A stretch of DNA of 64,000 nucleotides from Crocinitomicaceae bacterium (GTDB taxonomy: Bacteria > Bacteroidota > Bacteroidia > Flavobacteriales_D > Crocinitomicaceae), in NCBI GenBank assembly GCA_029249445.1, contig JAQWHI010000009.1, positions 1 through 64,000 of the forward strand. The letters are read 5' to 3'. Below are positions 6,299 through 15,296 of the stretch, piece by piece (within the stretch, counting starts at the first letter, position 1; each line of letters begins with the position of its first letter). Both the position numbers and the translations under genes were made by a program. The notes under the pieces were generated by a model. The model was not told where the DNA came from, made no database searches, and saw only the letters and a program-made list of their open reading frames with translations.

Positions 6299-8620
6299 AT
6301 GCGGATTCTGATCGTATTTATTTCCCTCTCATTTGGTTCCCTATCACAAATAGGGACAGGACAATGGAGGCTTCACTTTCCTGCAAAATCGATAGGAGTG
6401 GTCGCAACAGATAAAACCATATGGACGGCCTATGAAAAAGGCGTCGGCGCCTATGACAAAGCCTCAGGAGAAATGAGTATGTGGGATGCCGTCAATGGGT
6501 TGTCCGATATTTCAGTGTCCTGTCTGGGAGAGTGCACATCGGACAATTCAATTTTTGTGGGCTACCAAAACGGGAATCTTGATAAGATCAAAAACAATAG
6601 CGTTACGAACATTCCAGCGATTAAACTTGCTCAAGTGCAAGGAAACAAAGCCATTATAAAAATGGTCGAATACGACGAACACATCTATCTTGCAACAGGG
6701 TTTGCCATCGTAAAGATTGATCCAAAAAAGAACGAAGTACGTGACACCTATTACCCCACAAATGGGAATGTACCTATAAATGATATTGTATTCGCAAATG
6801 ATAGTATTTATGCACTTTCTGAAGACCGATTGTACAAAGGAGATTTAGACAATGTTGCACTTGCAGATCCAGCGCAATGGGAGGAGGACAACCGCGTTTC
6901 TGCCCTTGCTTCTGGCGTATATACAGACATTGAAAATGTTAATGATGCGCTATACATTTTGATGCGGGAAGAAAGTTTGTACGGCTCGGATAGCTTGTAT
7001 TTCGTGTCGCAGAATGGCTTGGTGAACTACGACTTTGCACCAAATATAATCTCTGAAATTGAAGGGTTAAATACAATTGAAGGACGCCTCTGTGTGAACT
7101 ATGCAGGAGGGGCAAAAATTTACAATCCCGATTTTACAGAGTATGCCTATTTGCATTTGTATGTTGGGGGAGGTTTTTCATCCCCATTAGAAGTCGCATT
7201 CAACGACAATGAATACTGGATTGCCGACAAAGCAAGAGGTCTTGTAAAATACATAGCAGATTACAACTCCCAGTACATTGGGTTCAGCGGACCACCAAAA
7301 GGTGATTTTTGGGGTATGGGATATTCGAATGGGAAAATGGCTTTTGCAAGCGGTGGGCTTACGGTTTCACAACCTACATTTAACGCTTCTGGAGTGTATA
7401 CTTTTGAAAATGAGGAATGGGATCATTTTTCGTCCGGAGAAATTTCAGCTTGGGCCACCGATAGTATTTTTGATTATTTGACGGTTGATATTCATCCAAC
7501 GCAGCCCGAAAAAATAGCGGTTGGAACGTATTCTAAGATTCCTATTTCAATCATTGATGCCAACGCAGGAATAGCCGACACTATTTCACCGGGAGCAGAC
7601 AACCAACTTGAGTGGACAGTCTTCGAGAATGGTTGGTCTTACGTTTCAGACGTCAATTATGATGATCAAGGAAATTTGTGGGTGCTTAATGGACTGTCAA
7701 ATCAACCCTTGAAGGTATATACGAATAACGGGGAGTGGTATTCTTTTGACCTTGGTACTGCCGCAAAGAACAAATACAGTAACGAAATGGTGATCGATTA
7801 CAACGGAAATAAATGGCTGTCTATCCGAGGATCTGGTATGTTTGGCTATAAAGATCAAGGAACAATTGAAACGCCATCGGATGATCAGTTCGTCAATTTG
7901 AGAATGGGAGCCTCAACAGGAGCATTGCCCTCCAATGAGGTAACGGCATTGGCCGTAGATTTTGACAATGAAATTTGGATCGGGACAGATGCTGGTTTTG
8001 CTGTACTCTATAATTCTGATGGGGCATTTGATGCTGCTTTCGGGGATTACAATGCCCAACGCATTAAATTAGAGTTTGAGGGGAATGTTGAATATGTTTT
8101 GGGAGCAACAGGGATTACTGCTATTGAAGTAGATGGAGCAAACAGAAAGTGGTTTGGAACCTCGAATGCTGGAATTATTTTACTTTCTGCAGATGGCTTG
8201 GAAATTATTGAACAGCACACGACTGAAAATTCCCCACTGATCTCCAACAACATTAAAGACCTTCAGTTGAACCAAAAAACAGGAGAGCTCTTTATTATTA
8301 CAGATCAGGGCTTGATTTCTTATCGGACAGATGCCACATATGGCGTTGGTGATTATGAGACGGTTCAAGTATTCCCGAACCCTGTAAGACCCGAGTATTC
8401 TGGCCCAATAACAATTCAAGGAATTAAGTACGATAGCGACATTAAAGTGACCGATGTTGCAGGAAACCTCATCTATCAAACGACCTCAAATGGGGGAACC
8501 GCAACTTGGAGCGGAAAAACTTTAAATGGCGAACAAGTAGCGACTGGTGTTTACCTTATTTGGACTGCGCCGAATACAGGGAAAGGGAGAAAAGTAGGTA
8601 AAGTTGCAATTATCCGATAG
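6299..8620 (+). CDS. porZ: T9SS component PorZ (beta-propeller)
   Basis: A 773-residue protein with a signal peptide (about 1-20), two beta-propeller regions built from repeats of the two-component-regulator propeller type (for example NKWLSIRGSGMFGYKD and EIWIGTDAGFAVL), and a C-terminal domain from about 685 with VFPNPVRPEY and VTDVAGN. Length and architecture match PorZ, a member of the outer-membrane T9SS attachment complex (PorU/V/Q/Z) that handles the lipopolysaccharide to which cargo is conjugated. Adjacency to recO is typical of Flavobacteriia. It would serve the T9SS-tailed cargo encoded at 1416, 2947, 4176, 37620 and 39871. Confidence 0.85.
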   Translation: MRILIVFISLSFGSLSQIGTGQWRLHFPAKSIGVVATDKTIWTAYEKGVGAYDKASGEMSMWDAVNGLSDISVSCLGECTSDNSIFVGYQNGNLDKIKNNSVTNIPAIKLAQVQGNKAIIKMVEYDEHIYLATGFAIVKIDPKKNEVRDTYYPTNGNVPINDIVFANDSIYALSEDRLYKGDLDNVALADPAQWEEDNRVSALASGVYTDIENVNDALYILMREESLYGSDSLYFVSQNGLVNYDFAPNIISEIEGLNTIEGRLCVNYAGGAKIYNPDFTEYAYLHLYVGGGFSSPLEVAFNDNEYWIADKARGLVKYIADYNSQYIGFSGPPKGDFWGMGYSNGKMAFASGGLTVSQPTFNASGVYTFENEEWDHFSSGEISAWATDSIFDYLTVDIHPTQPEKIAVGTYSKIPISIIDANAGIADTISPGADNQLEWTVFENGWSYVSDVNYDDQGNLWVLNGLSNQPLKVYTNNGEWYSFDLGTAAKNKYSNEMVIDYNGNKWLSIRGSGMFGYKDQGTIETPSDDQFVNLRMGASTGALPSNEVTALAVDFDNEIWIGTDAGFAVLYNSDGAFDAAFGDYNAQRIKLEFEGNVEYVLGATGITAIEVDGANRKWFGTSNAGIILLSADGLEIIEQHTTENSPLISNNIKDLQLNQKTGELFIITDQGLISYRTDATYGVGDYETVQVFPNPVRPEYSGPITIQGIKYDSDIKVTDVAGNLIYQTTSNGGTATWSGKTLNGEQVATGVYLIWTAPNTGKGRKVGKVAIIR

Positions 8621-8624
8621 TCAA

Positions 8625-9317
8625 ATGAAAGCGATTGATGAAGGAATATTTTTACACCGATCGCCTTATTCCGATTCGAGTTTAATTACCACGTTTTTTA
8701 CAAGGCAAAAAGGACTGCAAAAGTTTGTTTTTCGTGGAGGAAAGAAAAAAGCACATCAATTATATCCACTATCGGTTTCCGAACTAAATTATTATGGGAG
8801 AACTGAAGGAAACCTGATGAACTTGACAAGTGTCCAAGCATCCTCAAACTATAACTTTCAATTTGACCCAGTAAAATCGACGATTGCATTTTTCATCGCT
8901 GAATGTATTCGAAAATGTGTAATTGATAATGATTTTGATACTATTATGTTTGGGTTTTTAAAGACTGAAATTCAACGGCTTAATGATGCATTAGATTGTG
9001 CTTTGTTTCCTATAGAGTTTATGGTCGCTTTTTCAGAAGTGCTCGGATTGCAGCCACTTGTCGAAAAGCAAGGAAAGGTGTTTAATTTGGACGAAGGAAT
9101 CATAAGCAATGGATCCAGTCAATTGAATAGAACTGAAGAAGGAGCGCACGTAGTGTTGATTGCAGGATTAATTGAAGGGAGAAATCAGTCAAGTGCAGTT
9201 GACCGCCTGACAAGAGAAAAAGCACTTGAAACTATGATGATGTATTATCGCACCCATGTCCCACGAATCGAACGCTTTGAAACCTATGAAATTGTGAGGG
9301 AAATACTAAGCGCCTAA
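8625..9317 (+). CDS. recO: DNA repair protein RecO
   Basis: A 230-residue protein with the RecO N-terminal OB fold (about 1-80, DEGIFLHRSPYSDSSLI and the basic RGGKKK patch) and a helical C-terminal domain. As in many Bacteroidota the canonical zinc-finger cysteines are not evident. RecO loads RecA onto SSB-coated single strands with RecR in RecF-pathway repair. ATG 8625 lies 4 nt after the porZ stop and is preferred to the TTG at 8604 inside porZ. Probably co-transcribed with porZ. It converges with the next gene 8 bp away. Confidence 0.88.
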   Translation: MKAIDEGIFLHRSPYSDSSLITTFFTRQKGLQKFVFRGGKKKAHQLYPLSVSELNYYGRTEGNLMNLTSVQASSNYNFQFDPVKSTIAFFIAECIRKCVIDNDFDTIMFGFLKTEIQRLNDALDCALFPIEFMVAFSEVLGLQPLVEKQGKVFNLDEGIISNGSSQLNRTEEGAHVVLIAGLIEGRNQSSAVDRLTREKALETMMMYYRTHVPRIERFETYEIVREILSA

Positions 9318-9325
9318 AGGTGCTG

Positions 9326-11038
9326 TTACTTATTTTCCTTGATATAGACATTTGTCAGGTTCAAACTTTCCATAGAAGATACTTGAAAATCCCGAACGCG
9401 GGCATTGATCATCACGATGTGATCATTAGTTAATACAGGAATAACAGCTCCCTCGTCAATAATTAGTTGATCACATTGCGCGAATAGTGACATCCGTTGA
9501 TCAGAGTCATTTTCAAGAAGTGCACGTTCAAAAATCGAGTCATATTCTGTATTCTTGAACTTAAATGCATTGACGGTTGAGGCATTATCATTAAGATGTT
9601 TACTGTAAAAAAGAGTTAAGAAATTTTCAGGACTGGGATAATCTGCAATCCATCCAGATCTCCAGATTTTTGCTTTGCCTGAGACAATTGCCCTTTCCCG
9701 CTCTTCAATAGTACAGAGGACAATATTTAAATTAACATTCAGATTTTTCTTTATTTGACGCGCAATCGCCATGCATGTTTTATGACCTGTCGATCCTTTG
9801 ATTGAATTGACATAAAAATCTACAGTTGGGAAATTTTCACCATCTGGGTAACCAGCTTGAGCCATTAATGCTCTCGCTTCCTCTAGATTGTGTTGATGTC
9901 CAATTACATCCCCCTTTGGATAACCTTCCATTTCTGGCAAAAATCCATTAGCAACAGCCCAACCTTCTCCCTGTAGATCGAGATCGATAATTTCTTCTCG
10001 ATTTATGGCCATATTGAATGCTCTTCGAACCCGTCGGTCTTTGAATTCTTCACTTTGGTTTGCCAAGGCGACATACATCGTACTCATGCTTTTTTCGGAA
10101 ACCACCTTGTGGACAATGTTTTTTCCATTTTGTGCATCTTTAAAAGATCCCAAAATGTGATCAATTTCTTCTATGGGCAGTTCTAGTGCGATATCAATAT
10201 CTGCTTTTCCAAACGCCAACAATGCGCTGCGCTTGTTCTTGGCGTATTTCATAACGACTTCGGATAAGAAGGGAAGTTGATTGCCAAGATCATCCTTTCT
10301 CCAATAGTACGGGTTGCGTTTGAGAACAATTGCATCCTTATCAAAGGATTTTAATGAAAATGGTCCGGTCCCAACGGGGTGTTTTCCAATGGCTTTACCA
10401 TACATTTTATAAGCCTCTCTTGATGTGATTCCCAGGCTCGTATGTGTAAGGACTTTTTCAAAACCAGAAAAAGAATTCTTCAAGCGAATTTGAATGGTAT
10501 AGTCGTCAAGTACTTGAATACCGGAAACACCTGATTTAGGGATTGTGTTTTTTGATTTCTCATGAAAACTGTCAACCCCTTCTATTCGACTGCCCAACAG
10601 AAAATATACTTTATTTTTATTTAATGCAGAACACGCTATTTCCAGAGAGAATTTAACATCATGAGCGGTTACCTCTTTTGTTTTACCCTTAAAACAAGGG
10701 TCTTCGTGAAATTTAACACCCTTTCGGATTTTAAATGTATATACCGTAGCATCATCATTCACTTTAAAACTTTCTGCAATTGCAGGACACGCCTTTCCCG
10801 TTTTGGGATCGATAGTAAGTAATGGATCAAATAGTTGTGAGATCACTCGCATGGTATAAACATCTCCAGAAAAGATAGGATAGAGTGAACGAATTTTTTC
10901 GACAGACATGAACTTGAAGGTTCCTCCGTATCTTTTTCCTCCTTTTGCAGTTGGGTTTTCTATGGTTGCCTCTTCTGATTGGCAGGATAAGAGAAAAAAG
11001 AGTGGCAGTAGGATGAAGGAGATGTGTTTAAATCGCAT
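9326..11038 (-). CDS. Peptide ABC transporter substrate-binding lipoprotein (family 5)
   Basis: A 570-residue protein with a lipoprotein signal (LFFLLSC, Cys19) and the full SBP family 5 fold: RYGGTFKF at the N-terminus, LFDPLLTID, FHEDPCF, GTGPFSLKSFDKDAIVLKRN and the C-terminal WIADYPSPENFL. Family 5 proteins bind oligopeptides, dipeptides or nickel chelates for Opp/Dpp-type importers. No permease or ATPase genes are adjacent, so the substrate is open. The start is the ATG directly at the signal peptide. Confidence 0.88.
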   Translation of the reverse strand: MRFKHISFILLPLFFLLSCQSEEATIENPTAKGGKRYGGTFKFMSVEKIRSLYPIFSGDVYTMRVISQLFDPLLTIDPKTGKACPAIAESFKVNDDATVYTFKIRKGVKFHEDPCFKGKTKEVTAHDVKFSLEIACSALNKNKVYFLLGSRIEGVDSFHEKSKNTIPKSGVSGIQVLDDYTIQIRLKNSFSGFEKVLTHTSLGITSREAYKMYGKAIGKHPVGTGPFSLKSFDKDAIVLKRNPYYWRKDDLGNQLPFLSEVVMKYAKNKRSALLAFGKADIDIALELPIEEIDHILGSFKDAQNGKNIVHKVVSEKSMSTMYVALANQSEEFKDRRVRRAFNMAINREEIIDLDLQGEGWAVANGFLPEMEGYPKGDVIGHQHNLEEARALMAQAGYPDGENFPTVDFYVNSIKGSTGHKTCMAIARQIKKNLNVNLNIVLCTIEERERAIVSGKAKIWRSGWIADYPSPENFLTLFYSKHLNDNASTVNAFKFKNTEYDSIFERALLENDSDQRMSLFAQCDQLIIDEGAVIPVLTNDHIVMINARVRDFQVSSMESLNLTNVYIKENK

Positions 11039-11133
11039 AACGGTACTGCAAATTAGTTCCGATCCCTAAGATAGTCATTTTGTATGAATCTATCGAGCAG
11101 CAAGTGAGAAAAACAGATTGTATTTAAGTAGAC

Positions 11134-12102
11134 TTAATATCCAACCTTTGATCGGACTCGGGACAAAACTTGCTTCGCATCAATACGTGCTCGCTTGGCT
11201 CCAATTTTCAAACTTGCTTCTATTTCTTCCGGGTGCGCGATCAAATAATTGTATCTCGCACGCTCGTGTTTAAATTTTTCGCAAATCAATTCAAAGAGGG
11301 CCTGTTTGGCGTGTCCGTATCCGTATCCACCAGCCCGGTAGTTCTCCCGCATTTCGTCGGTTTGAATCGTTGTTGCAAGCAGTTTATAGAGTGCAAAAGC
11401 ATTACACGTTTCAGGATCTTTTGGTTCGTCCAAACCTTTTGAATCTGTTTCAATTGCCATGATTTTTTTGCGCAATTGTTTGTCGGGCAGAAAAATATTG
11501 ATGAAGTTGTCTCGGGACTTACTCATCTTTTCTCCGTCTGTTCCGGGAATCAGCATGGTGTCTTCTTGAAGGCTTACCTCTGGAATGACAAAAGTATCTC
11601 CCATTTCGTTGTTGAACCGTCGCGCGACATCCTGCGTGAACTCAAGGTGTTGTTTTTGATCTTTTCCAACCGGAACGACTTCTGCATCATACAACAAGAT
11701 GTCTGCTGCCATGAGCATTGGATAGGTAAACAGTCCTGAATTTACGTCCTCCAAACGGTCCGCTTTGTCCTTAAAACTATGGGCCAACATAAGTCGTGAA
11801 TACGGGAAATAACACATTAAATACCATGTGAGTTCGGTGACCTCAGGCACATCACTTTGACGGTAAAATGTTACGTTCTCCGGATCCAAGCCACAGGCAA
11901 GCCAGGTAGCAGCAGTCGACAAGGTGTTTGATCGCAACTCTTCACCATTTTTGATTTGTGTCAACGAGTGCAAATCTGCAATGAACAAATACGATTCATT
12001 GCTTGTGTCTTTGGACATCTCAATAGCGGGTAAAATTGCTCCGAGTAAATTTCCTAAATGCGGTGTACCTGTGCTTTGAACTCCTGTTAATATACGTGCC
12101 AT
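11134..12102 (-). CDS. trpS: Tryptophanyl-tRNA synthetase
   Basis: A 322-residue class I synthetase of normal bacterial length. It has the HIGH-type motif PHLGN (about 14-18) after the conserved GVQSTG, the KMSKS loop at 192-196, and conserved segments such as DLHSLT, MLMAADILLYDA and VPVGKDQKQHLE. It charges tRNA-Trp. The gene runs alone; the 95-bp gap upstream of the neighbouring lipoprotein gene holds nothing I recognise. Confidence 0.95.
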   Translation of the reverse strand: MARILTGVQSTGTPHLGNLLGAILPAIEMSKDTSNESYLFIADLHSLTQIKNGEELRSNTLSTAATWLACGLDPENVTFYRQSDVPEVTELTWYLMCYFPYSRLMLAHSFKDKADRLEDVNSGLFTYPMLMAADILLYDAEVVPVGKDQKQHLEFTQDVARRFNNEMGDTFVIPEVSLQEDTMLIPGTDGEKMSKSRDNFINIFLPDKQLRKKIMAIETDSKGLDEPKDPETCNAFALYKLLATTIQTDEMRENYRAGGYGYGHAKQALFELICEKFKHERARYNYLIAHPEEIEASLKIGAKRARIDAKQVLSRVRSKVGY

Positions 12103-12224
12103 ACTTGCTGCTTCTTATGTGGACGAAATTAATGATTTTTGTTTGTAAAATAACTCACCTATTTCGAGAAGTTGAATTCCTTGAAAATCAGAATGTAATT
12201 ATCGCACCAAACCACTGAAATCCT

Positions 12225-12232
12225 TACCTTTG
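12225..12232 (+). promoter_or_regulatory. -7 element of plsC (leaderless type)
   Basis: TACCTTTG matches TAnnTTTG and ends 4 nt before the GTG at 12237. No -33 TTG is found at the usual distance. The spacing would place transcription start at or next to the start codon. Confidence 0.45.
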
Positions 12233-12236
12233 TGAG

Positions 12237-12983
12237 GTGAAAAGTATTGTTGGTGTATTTGGTCTTATCTGGAAACTTTATATCCTTGTCATTTTTATGG
12301 CGACAACGCTATTGTTTTACCCAATAATTGCAGCTAAGCTAATTGATACCAAAGGCAAAATGCGTGCGTTTCGTGTTTTTGTTTTTTGGAGTTGGACCTT
12401 TCGTTTTTTGTGTTTGTACGGGGTCAAGCGATTGAAAAATGCACCTCTGCCAAACGGGCCGTACCTCATTGCCGCGAATCATTGCTCTTATCTTGATATT
12501 TTTCTGATGTATTCGATTCTTCCCAAAGCACCGTTTTTGTTCTTAGGGAAAAGTGAAATATTAAGGTATCCATTGATAAAAACATTTTTTAAACGAATGA
12601 ACATTCCGGTTCACAGAAAAAATCGCATAAAGTCGGCTCGAGCAATAATCAAGGCTGGAAGTGAAGTAAGAAAGGGATGGTCAATTATGATCTTTCCAGA
12701 AGGAGAAATACCAAACTCAAATCACCCCACAATGGTTGATTTCAAACAAGGAGCTTTCCAGTTGGCTAAAAGTTTATCAATTCCAATAGTACCTATCACA
12801 TTCACCAACAATCACAAGTTGTTTTCAGACCCAACCGAACTTCTTGGACGTGCTCATCCTGGTATTAGCAAGGTGTTTATTCATGAATTCATTTCCAAGG
12901 ATGAGGTTGATCGACTCAGTCAAAATGAGCTTACCAAAAGGTGTTTTGATACAATCAATGCGCCTATTCTTGACTTAAAATAG
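12237..12983 (+). CDS. plsC: 1-acyl-sn-glycerol-3-phosphate acyltransferase
   Basis: A 248-residue membrane-bound acyltransferase. Two hydrophobic segments (about 5-35 and 45-62) precede the catalytic NHCSYLD (His82-x4-Asp87) and the FPEGE motif (153-157). It transfers an acyl chain to lysophosphatidic acid in phospholipid synthesis. GTG 12237 keeps the first membrane segment and sits 4 nt after a -7 element. The ATG at 12297 would remove 20 residues of that segment and is the alternative. Confidence 0.85.
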   Translation: MKSIVGVFGLIWKLYILVIFMATTLLFYPIIAAKLIDTKGKMRAFRVFVFWSWTFRFLCLYGVKRLKNAPLPNGPYLIAANHCSYLDIFLMYSILPKAPFLFLGKSEILRYPLIKTFFKRMNIPVHRKNRIKSARAIIKAGSEVRKGWSIMIFPEGEIPNSNHPTMVDFKQGAFQLAKSLSIPIVPITFTNNHKLFSDPTELLGRAHPGISKVFIHEFISKDEVDRLSQNELTKRCFDTINAPILDLK

Positions 12984-13004
12984 GAGTTCAACTTTTAAAT
13001 TTTG

Positions 13005-13012
13005 TACATTTG
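13005..13012 (+). promoter_or_regulatory. -7 element of gatC (leaderless type)
   Basis: TACATTTG matches TAnnTTTG and ends 5 nt before the gatC ATG at 13018, which suggests a leaderless transcript. It lies 22 nt after the plsC stop, so gatC may also be read through from plsC. Confidence 0.45.
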
Positions 13013-13017
13013 TCTTG

Positions 13018-13308
13018 ATGAAAATAACAGATGAAATCGTAGATCATATTGCACACCTTGCCCGTTTGGAGTTTGCTGGAGAGAAAAAAACCGCAATCAA
13101 AGAAGACATGGAGCGCATTATTGATTTTATGGACAAGCTTCAAGAGGTGGACACTGAAAATGTCGATCCTCTAATTTTTATGAATAAGGAGATCAATCGC
13201 CTTCGAGAAGACAAAGCAGAAGTCTCTATATCTCAAGAGCAAGCCTTAAAAAATGGTCCGAAGACAGATTCAGATTATTTCAGAATCCCTAAAGTACTCT
13301 CGAAATAA
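13018..13308 (+). CDS. gatC: Asp-tRNA(Asn)/Glu-tRNA(Gln) amidotransferase subunit C
   Basis: A 96-residue protein matching GatC over its full length: the N-terminal helix ITDEIVDHIAHLARLEF, the linker DTENVDPL and the C-terminal DYFRIPKVL. GatC stabilises the GatAB complex that amidates mischarged Glu-tRNA(Gln) or Asp-tRNA(Asn). gatA and gatB are not in the window, so the complex is encoded at scattered loci. Confidence 0.92.
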   Translation: MKITDEIVDHIAHLARLEFAGEKKTAIKEDMERIIDFMDKLQEVDTENVDPLIFMNKEINRLREDKAEVSISQEQALKNGPKTDSDYFRIPKVLSK

Positions 13309-13318
13309 AGGGGGGTCT

Positions 13319-14368
13319 TTAAATCTCCCAATTGTGTTGCTCTAGGTCAGAAATACATGCAGTGAGTAAATCAATACTTCCTTGAATATCGTCTTTATTT
13401 GCCATTTCTATCACCTGATGCAAATGACGTGTCGGAATAGAAACCGCACCTGCGATGGATCCTCCCTCAGTCATTCGTTGAATACCCGCAGTATCAGTTC
13501 CTCCCGCAGTTAAAATCTCAGGTTGCCATTTGATGTTGTGTTTATCGGCCGTTTTTTTCATATAATCCACCATTCGATAGTCGCAAATCGTCGATGCATC
13601 CATTATTTTTATTGCTGTTCCTTCTCCAAGTTTTGTAATCATTTCATGTGCTGCAGCACCAGGCAAATCAAAAGCAATGGTCGTATCCAAACCAAATCCA
13701 AAATCGGGGTTGATACGCAGTGCTGAAACATTTGCCCCGCGAATACCTACTTCCTCTTGTACAGTAAAAACACCAAACAAGTCAAATGGAATTGTTTTTC
13801 CTTTTAATTTCCGCAAAGTTTCGATAAGGATAAAAACAGCAAGTCGGTTGTCGAGTGATTTGCCATTCACACAATTTCCCATTTCAATGAATTCACGCTC
13901 GCGAGTAATGGGATCGCCCACGGAAATAAGGTTTTTAATCTCTGTTCCGCTGAGACCGGTATCAATAAAATAGTCTTTGATTTTTGCAACCTTATTGCGT
14001 TCTTCAGGGCTCATTACATGGATGGGTTTTGAGGCCATTACTCCAATTACATCTTCACGACCGTGAACAATGACACGTTGTGCTGTTAGTGTTTTTGGAT
14101 CGAAACCTCCGAGTGTATGAAAACGAATAAATCCGTTGTCGTCAATGTGTGTCACAATAAATCCAATTTCATCCATGTGAGCGCCAACCATTACGCGTTT
14201 ATTTTCAGTTCCACGCTTGATAGCATAGACATTCCCCATATTATCAATTTCAACTTCATCCACCAAGCTTTCGATCTCTTTGAGTACCAGATCACGTACT
14301 TTTTTTTCGAATCCTGGAGCGCCAGGAGTTGTACAAATTTTTTTGAGTAAATCTATATTTATTGACAT
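13319..14368 (-). CDS. M42 family metallopeptidase (aminopeptidase)
   Basis: A 349-residue protein of the M42 glutamyl aminopeptidase/endoglucanase-like family (FrvX, TET). Metal and catalytic signatures are in order: AHMDEIG (His64, Asp66), SLDNR (Asp173), VQEEVG (Glu205/206), GLDTT (Asp228) and a late TRHLHQ histidine. These enzymes are cytosolic dinuclear-zinc exopeptidases forming large tetrahedral assemblies. There is no signal peptide. It converges with gatC 10 bp away. Confidence 0.9.
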   Translation of the reverse strand: MSINIDLLKKICTTPGAPGFEKKVRDLVLKEIESLVDEVEIDNMGNVYAIKRGTENKRVMVGAHMDEIGFIVTHIDDNGFIRFHTLGGFDPKTLTAQRVIVHGREDVIGVMASKPIHVMSPEERNKVAKIKDYFIDTGLSGTEIKNLISVGDPITREREFIEMGNCVNGKSLDNRLAVFILIETLRKLKGKTIPFDLFGVFTVQEEVGIRGANVSALRINPDFGFGLDTTIAFDLPGAAAHEMITKLGEGTAIKIMDASTICDYRMVDYMKKTADKHNIKWQPEILTAGGTDTAGIQRMTEGGSIAGAVSIPTRHLHQVIEMANKDDIQGSIDLLTACISDLEQHNWEI

Positions 14369-14413
14369 AGTAATTTCTTTGGTGAATAAAAGTAATAATC
14401 ATTTTTAGAACCT

Positions 14414-14421
14414 TAAATTTG
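14414..14421 (+). promoter_or_regulatory. -7 element of SCO1 gene (leaderless type)
   Basis: TAAATTTG matches TAnnTTTG and ends 4 nt before the GTG start at 14426. No -33 TTG was found at the usual distance. Confidence 0.4.
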
Positions 14422-14425
14422 TAGT

Positions 14426-15097
14426 GTGAATAGATTTATATTTCTTGCATTTTTTCTTGTGGCTGGAACCACCTTCACTTACTATTATATTGTCGTTCCT
14501 GAACAAAAAAAAGTACTTCCCATTATTAATCCAGTAGATGTCGAGGACGAAATGGTTGATCCCGAATTGTTGCGGATTGGAATGGGGCATAAAATAGGAG
14601 ACTTTTCATTTACCAATCAAAATGGGGAAACAATCACTTCTAAGGAAGTCGAAGGAAAGGTCTATGTAGCAGAATACTTCTTTACTACTTGCAAGTCAAT
14701 TTGTCCTATTATGAATGATGAAATGCAGCGGATTCAGGAGGCCTATAAGGATAACAATGAATTTCGAATTTTGAGTTTTACGGTTGATCCAGATGTAGAT
14801 ACTGTTGCTCAAATGAAATGGTATGCAGAAACCCACAATGCGGACCCGAAGCAATGGCATTTTTTGACAGGGCGTAAGGCGGATTTGTATACGTTGGCGA
14901 GAACGTCATTCTTTCTACTTAAACCAGCAGAGGCGCAAAATTTAGGGGATGCTGGTAGTGATTTTATCCATACCAATAACTTTGTTTTAGTGGATCAAAA
15001 ATCTCGAATTCGGGGGTACTATGACGGAACGGATGAAAAAGAAGTGGATGCTTTGATCGCTGACATTCAATTGTTACTGGATGCCGCAATTGAGTAG
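14426..15097 (+). CDS. SCO1/SenC family copper chaperone
   Basis: A 223-residue membrane-anchored thioredoxin-fold protein. It has an N-terminal transmembrane segment (about 3-23), the copper-binding Cys89-x3-Cys93 (TTCKSICP) and a distal His182 (DFIHTNN), which form the SCO copper site. SCO proteins deliver copper to the CuA centre of cytochrome c oxidase. This one is 8 kb from the copper operon and next to unrelated genes. GTG 14426 gives a complete membrane anchor. Confidence 0.88.
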   Translation: MNRFIFLAFFLVAGTTFTYYYIVVPEQKKVLPIINPVDVEDEMVDPELLRIGMGHKIGDFSFTNQNGETITSKEVEGKVYVAEYFFTTCKSICPIMNDEMQRIQEAYKDNNEFRILSFTVDPDVDTVAQMKWYAETHNADPKQWHFLTGRKADLYTLARTSFFLLKPAEAQNLGDAGSDFIHTNNFVLVDQKSRIRGYYDGTDEKEVDALIADIQLLLDAAIE

Positions 15098-15098
15098 C

Positions 15099-15296
15099 TT
15101 AATCCTCGAGCTCTTTTAAAATTTGATTCACATCTTCTTCAGTAGAGGTTAATTTTGTTTTACAGACTTTAATAAGTTCAGATGCGCGCTTCACTTTGAC
15201 ACTGAGCTCATCAACACTAATTTCTCCATCTTCAATGTCTGCAACGATTTGCTGTAATTCTTCAAAGGCTTCCGTATATTTGATTTCTTTACTCAT
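15099..15296 (-). CDS. xseB: Exodeoxyribonuclease VII small subunit
   Basis: A 65-residue protein with the XseB pattern: YTEAFEELQQIVADIEDGEISVDEL, then a second helix VKRASELIKVCKTKL. It forms the helical stalk that binds XseA in exonuclease VII, which degrades single-stranded DNA from both ends. It overlaps the end of xseA by 8 bp and is co-transcribed with it. Confidence 0.92.
   Translation of the reverse strand: MSKEIKYTEAFEELQQIVADIEDGEISVDELSVKVKRASELIKVCKTKLTSTEEDVNQILKELED

Noticed and set aside
12036-12218. Small ORF between trpS and plsC
   Set aside because: It overlaps the 5' end of trpS on the other strand and has no family features.
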